Part shown: positions 49,713-61,579 of the stretch, in pieces
Position numbering within the stretch: position 1 is the first letter of the stretch
Layout: every line of letters begins with the position of its first letter
NCBI GenBank assembly: GCA_964035545.1
Contig: OZ037771.1
Span: forward strand, 14,886,633-14,950,632
Source of the DNA: Bugula neritina
Taxonomy: Eukaryota; Bryozoa; Gymnolaemata; Cheilostomatida; Bugulidae
DNA: 64,000 bases
Reading direction: 5' to 3'
Notes under the pieces: model-generated
The model's input: the letters and a program-made list of their open reading frames with translations, nothing else
The model's database searches: none
What the model was told of the DNA's origin: nothing
Program-made: the position numbers and the translations under genes

Positions 49713-50603
49713 GTAAGTTTTCTATGCCTAAATGGTATATAAATTAAAATGTCATTGTGTTAGTAGTAACTAAAATATACATATGTTTTGCTGCTCCAAT
49801 TCATTCTGGATGCAAATAAAAGCTTATATAGCAGGCAAGCTGAAGCAGTTTTTATGTTAAGATTTTTTTTTACCGCATAAAAATTTTATAACTTTATGAT
49901 CCAAAACTGAAACTAAATTTTGGATTATTGCAAAAAGATAAAAAACTTGCCTAAACAGCCTCAAATAAGCATGGGTAAATATGATTAGGTGTTTCTAATG
50001 AAGCATTTGAATGCAGTATGCTGAGTGTAGCTAAGACTGACTTGCTTAGCACAACTATCCAAATGTACCTATAACATGCAAGTAATAGAGATATACCAGG
50101 TCTATAGATTGAATCATAGCATAGTGCATTCTGGGATGCTGCTTTTGGGTGAAGCTGCTTTCAGCATGCATTTCCTCAAGCTGTGGTTTCACGCAATTGA
50201 CATTGCCTCCATGCAATAATTGAATAATCCATTCGCATAATATGCAAAGCAAGGAGGTGGGTAATTGTAGAGCCCTATGCGTTGAGATGTTTCTATATTA
50301 TCCTTAACATGACACGGCTCACCAGTTGAAACACATTTTAATAGTAATGTGTTTTTTAACCTAGTTGGCTTAACAGATTATAGCAAATCAGCGCATCTCC
50401 TTACAAGACTGGCTGTAAAAAAAATATAACTAAATCTCTTCTCATAAACCGTCGCAATACGTGGATCACGCTATTGTCAAATCCCAGTTTAAAATCTCAA
50501 TATCTTATTGTGATTGGATACTTTGTGAAGATTAGTTCCAACGTCAAAACTCACAAAAATCTTTTGACAATGAAAAATTTTACTTGCATGGCTAAAATTT
50601 AAG

Positions 50604-50606
<3 letters not shown>

Positions 50607-50671
<65 letters not shown>
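50607..50671 (+). repeat. (TA)n microsatellite abutting a splice acceptor
   Basis: About 65 bp of TA ending nine bases before the TTATAG acceptor of exon 3 of the third TSR gene copy. It replaces the expected pyrimidine tract. Confidence 0.9.
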
Positions 50672-50674
<3 letters not shown>

Positions 50675-50680
50675 TTATAG

Positions 50681-52744
50681 TTTTGGCATGTAACCAAGCC
50701 ATAGACTGTATCACAATGAATGAAGGTCTTTGTTCCCCTGGAGGCCGAAGAGTGTGTATGAAGAGATCTCCGTGTGCAGATACTGATCGATCTGTCACTG
50801 CCTGCACTCAGGGAGGTAAAACACACATCAAAATGCTTATGAATTACACACCACGTACTGTCAAAACTTAACTCAATTAAGGCTTTTAATGACAGAAGAA
50901 TCATCTCAGGTTATGTCTATGTTTATGTTTTAGCTGCAACTGAAAGTGGACTTGTACCTTTTATTTCAGTCCCTAATGTAAGCGGCCAAACTGAGGATGA
51001 AGTATGTGGAGTTTTTCCTGAAGCTCCGGCCAGATTTGGTATCAGAAATACACGAATACTTTTAGCAATTCATATCTGTAGGTCTATATTGACATTAACT
51101 TTTACTTATGTAACTTTTATGTTTACGTTGTTATTTAAAAGACTCATTAAAATGATGACAACTAAAATGCCTGATCCAATCTTGATTGCTTTTGTTTTGC
51201 AGCTATTAATACTACAATCAACGGGCGAGTAACTTTTTGTACATCGTATAAAGATATTTGTGAAACTGGAGTATCTAGAGATATGCAAATATTTTACTAT
51301 TTCACTGCTTGTCCTGTAACCACTGCCGCACCTGTGCCCATACAAGGGGGAGTGAGAGTAGCCGCACCACCTTCAGCGCCTGCAACTACTACAGCTGCAC
51401 CAACAACTACAGCTGCACCAACAACAACTACAATTTCACCAACAACCACTACCATTGGACCCAATTCTCCAAAATGTCTCAGCTGTTTTATTGCTAACAT
51501 GGATAAAATTCCTTGTTCCTCATCATGTGGAGCTAGTAGCAGAGTAGTCATGTGCCCGTACCTACCTCAGTGTCAATTTAGAATCTTTCCTTGTCAAGCC
51601 CCGGTAAGATGAAGTGAAACATGCATAATCAAACGAGACTTTGTCTTTGCGCGCACTCGTTGTGATATGTTATGTAACATTGTAGGATTGAAAACTTGGG
51701 ATTTAAAAACGTTCGTAAATTGTTATTTATTAGTATTTTAAGTGATTTTTTGAACAAGTATTTACGTGCTCTTAGCGCTTATATGAAGACTGGAAATGAA
51801 TGTCAGAAAAGCGATGACAAATGGTGTAAGTAATTGTATAGGACTTTGGACATAATGACAAATGTCATTACGATTATGTCTGTTAGACATAATCATGATA
51901 ACAGTGTACTATATATAGCACCAGCAATTGCAGAATCAGAGCATAAAGCATGCAAAATGAAACATAAACTTGCCTTATGGCCTGTTGCCTGTTATTGTAG
52001 CCATGTCCAGGAAACTGGTGTGATTGGGCACCCTATGAACCATGCACAGGATTTTGTGCAAATGAAATCGCTATAATGGGCACTCAGAGAAGAAAGAGAG
52101 TTTGTGCTTGCTTGCCACCAGAATCTTCGAGTGGTCCAACATGCCTGGGAGAGTTTGAACAGATCAGAGATTGTGTTCCATCAGTAAGGTTTTTCCTAGT
52201 ACAGTTTACAAAAAGATGATGCATCAACAGCCAAATCATGGTCAATGGCATTATTGTTAACTATATATAAACAAGTTTAATTGATTTTAAATAAAAAAAT
52301 AGGTGTTTTCTCTTCATAGTTTTATTAATTGTTATTTTACATCTAAAACTTTAGGTGAAAGTTTCAAAATATAGTAGATGTTGCACTAGTGAGAAACTTA
52401 TGCTGTTTTAAATAGGACTTTCATTTTTAGTAGTGAGATATAAGATTAAGTCACAACCGCACAAGTCTAAGTCAAAAGAATTGTCAATTGAATTCTGATC
52501 GTAATTAATTATTAGGCATTACAAAATAATGGAGTAAATTGTTTTATGTTTTATGTTTTTTATGTTTCTATCTTAACCACAGGACTGCCTACCTTCAACT
52601 AGGATTATTGGTGGTAGGCCTCAAAGAAGAGGAAGAAGCAAACTAAAGCAAAGGAGAAGAAAACAGCAACAGGCCAAAAAACGCCAACGTCGAAGTAAAA
52701 AGAAAAAAAGAAGTAGGCGAAGAGACAAAAAGCAAAAGCTTTAA
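50681..52744 (+). CDS. Third TSR/basic-tail secreted protein gene (5' end unresolved)
   Basis: Secure exons: 50681-50815, 50934-51077, 51203-51603, 52001-52183, 52583-52744, with GT-AG introns in the same phases (1,1,0,0) as the 37.3-kb gene. Exon 3 is the cysteine module (LACNQAIDCITMNEGLC), with the C-x5-C-x7-C-x7-C start conserved. Exons 4-5 continue with VCGVFPEAPARFGI, then INGRVTFC and DMQIFYYFTAC. The linker has APTTT-type repeats and ends TTTTIGPNS, as in the paralogue (TTTIGPTS). An atypical TSR follows (CLSCFIANMDKIPCSSSCG). Exon 6 is a TSR (WCDWAPYEPC, QRRKRVCAC), all eight cysteines conserved. Exon 7 is a 53-residue tail, 15 Arg and 12 Lys, lacking two of the three cysteines found in the paralogue's tail. 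The reading frame is open over 341 codons including stop. The signal exons are missing or altered, so it may be intact with a different 5' end or a recent loss. Confidence 0.78.
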
Positions 52745-52989
52745 GGCAGACTCGTTAGCTCAAGTCTCAATATAAACTATCAAAAGAACATAACTCTTTA
52801 GTTGACAGCTGTGAGATGTTATTGAACTGTAATTTTGTGAATTAGTTTGTAGATGCAATGAATAGCTCATTTCATATTTCATTCTTTGTAAACAAATTTT
52901 TCACTGAAGTCAACGTTGAGCTGACAGCCAAAAATGACTATTGATTTTAATTTTCAAATTAATTTTTTTCAAAATTAAATGGAAACATT
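52745..52989. other. 3' flank of the third TSR gene
   Basis: AT-rich, no canonical AATAAA close to the stop codon (ATATAAA at about 52770 is the nearest variant). Confidence 0.4.
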
Positions 52990-53945
52990 TACATTTTATA
53001 GAGGTTATTGCTATGCTGTCTATAGTCATACAAATGTTACCTGCACATGTACAGTTGTACAAGTGACAGTGTTAGAAATAACGTATTTTCAATTATATGG
53101 TACAGATAAATGGAAAAATCTAAAACTGCAATGAAGAATTCATAATTGATATCTCTCAAATCAGTGGTAATTGCAGCTAGAGATATGTTGTTCGAAGTCT
53201 TGTACTAGTATATTGAGCTTTTTGACAGATTTATCTTCTCTCTGTAATAAGAAACTGATTAGTTATATGGTTAGTTCAAGGATAAAGTTTGTAAAACACA
53301 ACTAAACGATATATGCTGCAAAATTTGCTGGTTCAACTGTTGACTTTTTGAAAATTAGCAGGAAGAGGTTGGGTTTGTGTATAGATGTAAGTAAGTAAGT
53401 GAATAAGTGAGTGAATGAGTGAGTGAATGAGTGAGTGAGTGAGTGAGTGAGTGAGTGAGTGAGTGAGTGAGTGAGTGAGTGAGTGAGTAAGTAAGTAAGT
53501 AAGTAAGTGAATAAGTAAGTGAATAAGTAAGTAAGTGTGTAAGTAAGTAAGTAAGTAAATTGCCACAGAGTCAGCTGGCATACTGGCCACTTTTATTCAA
53601 ATAGCAATCTGCTTGGGCCACGCGCAGTCAACAATACTTAAATATGGAGATGTGTTATAAAAGCTTATATTCACATAATATGATTTCTATCATTTCTCAC
53701 AAATCTTTTAATTTATTATAGGTTAAAGGTCAATCTTCCTGTGCATACTGAACACTGTCTAACTACATTTCACATCAATTTCTCCTTTAATTTATTACTA
53801 ACTTTATATGCAATATGACACAGTGTTCCAACAACTCCTTAATCGTGCATATTATAAGTGTTGTGACAATTTTATTTTGCCTATCTGTTGTTGCCAGAGT
53901 TGTCACACTAATGCTTGCCTTTGAAACATAGTAAGTCCAATGAAT
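52990..53945 (+). repeat. Duplicated flank module, shorter copy
   Basis: Homologous to 44880-47060 on both sides of a short GTGA/GTAA array, but lacking the 1.28-kb expansion. It ends with CTAATGCTTGCCTTTGAAAC, matching CCAATGCTTGCACATGAAAC at 47020. Confidence 0.8.
53387..53560 (+). repeat. (GTGA/GTAA)n microsatellite
   Basis: GTAA units, then about 18 GTGA units with GAAT interruptions, then GTAA again. It occupies the position homologous to the 45396-46676 array. Confidence 0.95.
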
Positions 53946-54000
53946 AGTAGCTTGTAGTCATGTGATCTAATATTTCCCTGCCATCACTAGTCTATAAAAG

Positions 54001-54195
54001 GGAGCAGCCGTAGTCTAGGAGTTTGAGCGATTGCCTAGTAAACTCGAGATCATGGGTTCAAGCCCGGACAAAGGCAATTGGTGATGTTAGGAAGAGCATC
54101 CAGTCATAATTGCTCTTTTGCCTCATTCAAATAAGTCCTTTGCCCTTAACCCTTTCTATCAGGGGTTTCTAACAGGAATAGTGACTATATATAAA
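54001..54195 (+). mobile_element. tRNA-derived SINE, copy 2 (best preserved)
   Basis: The head has AGTCTAGGAGTTTGAGCGAT and the B box GGGTTCAAGCCC. The body is CAATTGGTGATGTTAGGAAG then AGCATCCAGTCATAATTGC, and a tail segment GCCTCATTCAAATAAGTCC follows. The GGAAGRGCATCC core is like the conserved central or 3' region of SINEs mobilised by RTE-type LINEs in aquatic animals, which fits the RTE copies in this window. Confidence 0.82.
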
Positions 54196-57100
54196 CTTGC
54201 GTGAGTTTATCATTAGTCTAATACGTTTTTGCACTTATTATGAACGTTGATGTCTAACATTCTCATAGAGTTTTCAACGTTCACAGACAAACACACACGC
54301 TCACCTGTCTCTCAGTTTTGTGTTCCAAATTTCTGGTTGTTAAATGCTGTTTTGGAATGAAATTTAAAAGAAACTGAAACATTGAAACTAACAGAAAACA
54401 GTTACTGTACAAACAATCTTAATGTTAGAGTTAACATTAATATAAAGTATGTGTTTTTTTATATTGTATTATGCTCTTACTTTTGCTCAGGTCTAATCAA
54501 ATGCACTAAATTACAGCGTTTTTAAACCCTGACAGCAGTAGATAAATATTTTTACAAATAGCTCTATAACTGGCAGCTAAAAATTTTAGGAAGAAAACTT
54601 TCCAATAGTCCTATTCAAATAATAAAAATATGAAAAGTAGTTTATTATTGCATCGATAAATCTATATACTCTCCTTGGATAATAATTTAGCCTAATTCGT
54701 GCACATAATTTGCTATTATCATATATAATAGTTTTTACAAAACAATAATGCTTTAGTTGTAAGCTTTGAAATTTTGTATCGTACAAATGAAAATAGTTCT
54801 AATGCAGGACTAAAATAGGGATGATCTTGAACAAAGTGTGATTCAGATTGAATAAATTGCACGTCAACTCAGATCGATACTGTAATTAGCAAAGTTCATT
54901 CAGGTGTGATTTAACCAGTATAGTTTTATTAATTTCAAATATATCATGCTTTATAGCTCAAGGTGATTAACAGAGAACGTAGTCAGGTTAGGTTTAATTA
55001 GATGCTTTTATGGGGTAATGGACGAATATAGGAAGTTGTGTTGCTTAAGTCGCTGCAGTTACACACTACTCTAAAAGCTGCAAGTAAACATATATAAACA
55101 ATTGCATGAAGTATAATTCTGTGATCTTGAAAGTTTGAATTGTATAACTGTAATTATTTAGCTATGTTTATAACACAGCTAATAAATCACTAACACAATT
55201 TGCTGACTAGGCTATAACATATTTATTGGTTTTATAAAAAAAAAATTATCTTTTAATTTAATTGCAGTAAGTACAATGTATTCTAATTCTTCTTTGCACT
55301 AAAATTTCCAATTCATTTTACTGCTATATAAGTAATTAAAAGAAATTGTTCAAGTTGAAAATTCTTAAACTGCAAAATGTTCTTTTTTTATTTTCAAGAT
55401 TTGAAAAGTCATTGACTTTACAATCGACTGTATAGAAAAAAAGCTTTCAGTAGATTAAATATAGTTTATATATATGTATATTTGTAGTACTTGAATAAAT
55501 TTTTTTCAAATTAGACTCAGTTGTACTGCTTAATGTGAATTGCCTTAAATGTCAGAATTTATTAAATTTACAAGCTGATGATAGACTTTAAGTATAGCAT
55601 TACAAATAAAAAAATTGAAAGATAAACAAGCTATAATCTTTTCAGAACCAAAACCAATTTTCCACTATTGATTTTATTTCTTTTAGATATAAACATTTTC
55701 GTCCAATAATAAGCATATTGCGCAACATTTACAAATTGTTACTGACAATAACAAGCTACTATAGTCACAGTCTTGAAGTGAAAACGAATAAACTGCATGC
55801 CAATACTTTCACCTTCTATATCAGCCAAACACCAAATGTGCTAATACTGCAGGTAATAAGCTAAATATTTGCCAAGTTTCGATAAATACTGTTTATGTGC
55901 ACCAAAAAGTCCTATATCTTGATGAAGGAATTCAATGTTTTTAATTTGAAATGTTGTTGTTTTTAAGATTCTCCAACAGATTGAATTAAAAATATTTTAA
56001 TTTATCAAACATGTGCAGCTTGTTTGGTTAACAATGCCTCAAGGCTAATTTATATCAGCTCCTTATAGCTTGTGAGGTAGGGAACTAGTGATCAACTCAA
56101 GCGCTACTGAAGCGCTAATATGCTACTTACCGATTTGGCTATTGCAGTTTCAGGTATTTACTAATACTTAATTATAAACAACTCTCTATATTACTCGGGA
56201 AATTAGGATCTATAAAAAACTCTGTACCAAATTTTATGCAAAATTGCGCCACTATTAATGTGCTGAGAAGTTATTTAGCAATACAGATAATATTATAAAA
56301 CATTGTCCATCAATCAATCATTATGCGGGCAAAGTTGATGTGTAACTTGATGACATATGACAAAGAGAGCTCATTTAGATTAATTGAAATTGTCTGTCAG
56401 AAGGTATTTGGATTAGTGGCACACTTGTGGCTTACAGCCAAGTACTTTGATAAGCTCACATATCCGCTAGATGAAGGGTGATTACTCAAGTAGAAGATCC
56501 AGCTTGATATACTACTTCCTTCTTTTTGATATGTAAGAAACCATTAATTTTCTAGAATTCATTTAGAATTTACTTGCCAGTCTTTCTTAGACATATGGGG
56601 TGCAATAGAAAAGGTTAGTGTACACTAAATGCAGTCTTGCTACGTTTTTGGTTAAAAGAATTTATTTGCAGAGTCTTGGCATTACAGAGCATGATATAAC
56701 AATGTGGTATAATCTAAAACTAGGGGAAATCCTTAAAATGAGTCTAAATTTCTCTGCCATATAACTCAATTGGCTGGTCAAAGTATACTTCACAGATTTC
56801 ACACCAATTTTACAATTTTTTTCCAAAATGGTAAATTAGAAAATTTTGAAATACTTTTAAAAAGTACTCAACTATACTATATTATTATTATTCCTATTAG
56901 TAGTGCTTTAAAATGACAGCTCTATTCAATAAAGAACTGTTATGTATAAACCAGTTACAAGTGGCTACAATTTCTATAGCAAGTTTAGTCGAAGCCACAA
57001 CATGTTTACAGTGTACTCTAGAATATACTTTCATTATGATAAAAGGTCATATATTGATTTTGTCTTGCATCTGCTATACTCTAACAGAACAGAGTGAAGG

Positions 57101-57354
57101 TAGGTTTAAAGAGGCAAAGATTGGTTTTAGTTTTACATGGCCAACTCGCATAATATAATCATAAAACTGTTCACAGTGCTTGCATATTAAAATGTATTAA
57201 GCAATTTCAGTGGCTTTGTAGCGTTAGGGAATCTGCAGAATTACATTGTCTATAACAAGAACTTTGAGCCTCAATCTTAGTTCCCCCCCAAATATCAAAA
57301 TTACAAGTAAATTTTTTATTTTTCTTTACTCACAGCTACGAGGTAATCAAAGTA
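54196..57354. other. No gene recognised
   Basis: About 3.2 kb of AT-rich sequence. Short frames (such as 56913-57158) have no recognisable motif or splice context. Confidence 0.5.
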
Positions 57355-57807
57355 TAAAGTTGTGTTTATACCTTCACGATTTTCGGTCAAAATTTCAATT
57401 TGGCCGGGTTGAAATTTCTCCGAGTTGCATTGCATTGTAAAAGCCACCCGTTGAAATTTTTGTACTGTGATAACTTAATCGGCCAATTTTAGAATAGGAG
57501 TAATAACTCCTTGTAAACATCGTTATTTAGTTATTACTTTGGCGATTAGACAACGTACTTATACGGTTATAATTACATAGCCTACACCTTCTCAATTATC
57601 GCTTTTATGCTTTCCGCTTCACTAATTCACGACGTTTACAAGGGGCATCAAATAGCTATTATGCGAGTCAAATTTCAATTTCAGAAAATGAGCAACCGCA
57701 TCAATATGATTTCAACGAGTTTCGGTTTGACTATAAAGGGGTACCCGGACAAGCATTATTAACTTAAACTCGGTACTTTTTTCAGCAGAGGTATAAACGC
57801 AACTTTA
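57355..57807. mobile_element. MITE of about 450 bp with AAGTTGYGTTTATACC termini
   Basis: Left AAGTTGTGTTTATACCTT and right AGGTATAAACGCAACTT are inverted repeats, each directly bordered by TA, suggesting a TA target duplication. Internal sequence is distinctly less AT-rich than its surroundings and contains CpG. No transposase frame. Confidence 0.65.
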
Positions 57808-57840
57808 GATGTTGTATATTATTCACAGGTTATATAGGGA

Positions 57841-58025
57841 GCAGCTGTGGGGCATTTTTCTAGTAAACACGAGGTCATGGGTTCAAGCCTGGACAAAGAC
57901 CATTGGTGATGTTAGGGAGAGCATCCAGTCATAATTGCCTCTGTGCCTCATTTAAATAAGTCCTTGGCCCACTTTAACAAGAACCTTTTCTACCAAGGAT
58001 TTCTTAAAAGGATAGTGAGTTTTTT
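57841..58025 (+). mobile_element. tRNA-derived SINE, copy 3
   Basis: Same body as the 54-kb copy (CATTGGTGATGTTAGGGAGA, GCATCCAGTCATAATTGC, CCTCATTTAAATAAGTCC), with an internal deletion in the tRNA-like head before GGGTTCAAGCC. It lies about 30 bp from the MITE end. Confidence 0.8.
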
Positions 58026-61000
58026 ATATAACAACTGCAACTGACCACAAAGTTCAATGTGAAGAATAATACTTATACATCAGACATACTTTTGCAGTAT
58101 ATATTTTCCTAGAATGTTGTTTAGAGACATAAAAAAACTGCCTATGCACAACATACTTTGCATCTGTTTAGTATCTCGTAATTAGACATAAAAAAATCAA
58201 AGCCAATTATAAGGCAAAAGACCATAATACTGTACTATCATTGGATAGTTTTTCATCAATAAACAGGTAGTCGCCAGTGGTGGATATGAACCCCTCCTAG
58301 ATGTTTCTCGTACTTCTTTCTCAAAAAACATTTTCATTAAGCCAAAAAGAAATAACAATACACCTTTTTAGTTGACACTTTTTAATTTCTGACTGATATT
58401 TCACCTTATTTCCAATTATAATTAACTTTTAACCGGCACTTTTCTTTGTAGTAATTCCTACCCTTTAGACTGTGTACTTTGAAATGAGGCTGTTTTACTC
58501 GTTACATAAAGTATAGTTGCACTGGCTACAGGTTGACACAAAAACAAGCCTATCTTGATAAAATCATGCGCAAATGTAGAAACTATCGAGGAGTTTGTTC
58601 CTTATAATTAGAAATTGACAAATTATTTTTAATCCGTTTAAAAGCATCTGGTTATGGAAGCATATGCCGTGTTCAATTTGTTATTCTAGCATTAACAATA
58701 ACAAAATGCAATAATTATAAGTTTATGAAAGTAATTTGTTTTCTTTCTAATTACAAACATAATATTTTAGTATAATATATTGTAAATTTATAAGGCTTGC
58801 ATTAGGAATAACGCAGCTAAAACATCATTTTCCTTAAAGCCTTAAAAATATATTATAAGTATAACATAATACACTATGCCAATAAACTTATTAAAGTACC
58901 AAGCAAGCTTAGCTAGTTTAAGAAAAATTACACTATAGGTAAATTACCATTATTTATAGAATGCTTGCTGATATTAGCTTTTGATGTAATTAAAGTAAAT
59001 TATTATTTATCTTTCTAGCTAAGGATTTCTTGCCGTAGGTTTTGCTTTTATGCATGGAGAAATGTCGTAACAAACGAGTTAAATTTTTATAGCACATAAA
59101 AATGTAATCTATAAGTCGAAGATATTTAAACTTAGCCATTAACTCATTTTAATTAGAAATGTAGCCTAAATCTAATACAATACAAAACATATACCAGTAT
59201 ATATAATATATTTTTACCATGCTGTTAATTACAGTATTTGTAAGACAAATTTTATGCTCATTAATTAAATGCAACAAATATTTATAAAATACTAATAATG
59301 TTGAATAAATAAATTCAATAATTCCTTTTCTATTTAAATGGCTGCATAATTTCTTGCAAGGTTGTATAAAGGAGTTGTGGCCCACCACTTATTATGTGTT
59401 CAATTGCCACAAAGTCTTAGGAAGAAGAAAACTCCCCAAAAATTCTTAGTTTGAAAATTCTAGTATAATTAAAATCACTTAATATATGTCTTTGAAATGC
59501 ATTTTGCCACTCTGCAAAGTTGCAGGAACAAATATTGCACGAAGTAATAAATGATTTATGAAGTAATTAACAAACCAATGTAAAAACTGTTGTTGTATAT
59601 AGAACACAACATATTGATTTTCTTCAATTTCCACATCAAATCTATATATTCAATTATATCTAACCAATGCTAATAAACTAAACATGCATGCATACAAATA
59701 TTTGCATCATGTGCAAGTAATATTAGCTAATTAGCAACTATAGCATTTTTTTCATTATCTTTATTGCTTGCATATGTCTAAGTATTATTAAAATAAGGTT
59801 TTTATTTGCAACTTTGCACCACAAATAACATAAAATCTAAAAACTTGAGTTGTGACATAGGGCTACCTATACACAAATAGACCTTCATAAAACTCTCAAT
59901 GATTTTATTCAACTCATGTATGCAAAAGTTTTGCTTTAAAACAATTCTTCTAAACCACCCTAGAGCAGGGAATTATTACAAAAACAGCTTCTCATATATA
60001 ATCTTTCCCCAGATTAATTTTTTTCCTGTATTTAAACTAACTTAGCAAGTGAAGATTGTGATATCACTCAGGTAATCACATATATATTATTCATAGCTGT
60101 AATACTTTAGCAATGAATAAATCATGTTTAATTTCCACTCTACCTAGCAGTTTTTCAGAATTATAGAGCTATGTATATCGTGAAATTGGAATAGCCTAAT
60201 AGTTTTACATGTGTTTATAGCTAGACAAATTAACTTAAAAAGCTTACGATAGTTTATAGATGATATTTGCATTCTTTTGAAGGTTATGGTGAAGCTACTG
60301 CAAAACTGGCCATTAGTTTAGCATAATATGCAATGCCACGCAAAAGCATGCCAAACAAGCAACGTTTATTTACCTTACCAGTGCAATTTTATCACCTTAA
60401 ACACAAAAGCAAGTATAAAATACACACCCATATTAGATTAACTGTCAAGTTAAAAAAAGACAACATATATTCATGAGCTGGTTCTGTTTGCACAAGTACA
60501 ATTTAGACCAGCTTATTATTTAGATTGCCACAAGAATATGACATAAAATATGTCTTTAATCATTATTTTGATATTCACTGGTTAAAGATATTTTTTATAT
60601 CCTAATATGTAAATATTGTACATAAATCTTAAAAATTAACTAGGTGAATAAGGAAAACTGCTAATTTTATGAAACTGTTATGTTAATAAAGACAATGGCT
60701 ATCAACAAATCCCACCAGACCACAAACTAATTGTAAATACTAAAGCAATTATATAGTGCTATGTGTTGATCTAGCCTAGTTAATACACCACATAGATGTA
60801 TTATGACATACCACATTTTAAGTACTGGGTTACCATTTATTCTAATGGGTATTTGTTTAAACTGTTATATACAGCTTTTTGCACTACCAATATACAAGCC
60901 AGTTGTTATTCTGTCACTTTTTATCTACATCTCTTTTTAATGCCAGTTACTTGTTAGCTTCAGTACAAAGAGCTAAACATTCTACTCTACAGCCAATCTT

Positions 61001-61579
61001 ACTGTTAACTCTTGTTTAACAGTATTACAAGAATCTAAAAATTTGGGTGTGTTTTAAGTATAATATTCTATCATTATAACTTTTAAATGAAACAATAATA
61101 TGATAAATGCATTATAACTTTGTGAAAAGTTTGTTTGCAAAGTATATGTTTTTGGAAAATAGTTTTACAACATTTGCTAGGAGCATTATATTTATTCCTA
61201 TCTAAAATAATTTTGTTTGAACTGCTATGTTTGTAATCATGTAATCAGAAGTAAAGCATCAGTAAAATGAGTATAAGTAGAAGCTTGACAGCTACATTAG
61301 GCATTGCTACATAGTACATAAATGTATGGCCGTATTAAATACTTAGCTGCATTCACAGATAAATGCATGGCTTGGAATTACAATACCATGAATACATTAT
61401 TTATTTAGCTGGGTAACTATACAATTATGCCAAAGTGAAAAGCCTTTGGTTATTAATGCCTGAAATGTCTAACAATCTACTTGGGAGACCACCTTGTTGT
61501 GGTAATAATAATAATATGATCCATTAGAATAGAACTAATAAAGCCAACGACGTTAATGGTATGTCTAACTAAACATGGC
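58026..61579. other. No gene recognised
   Basis: About 3.5 kb of AT-rich sequence without recognisable exons, RNA genes or terminal repeats. Confidence 0.5.
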
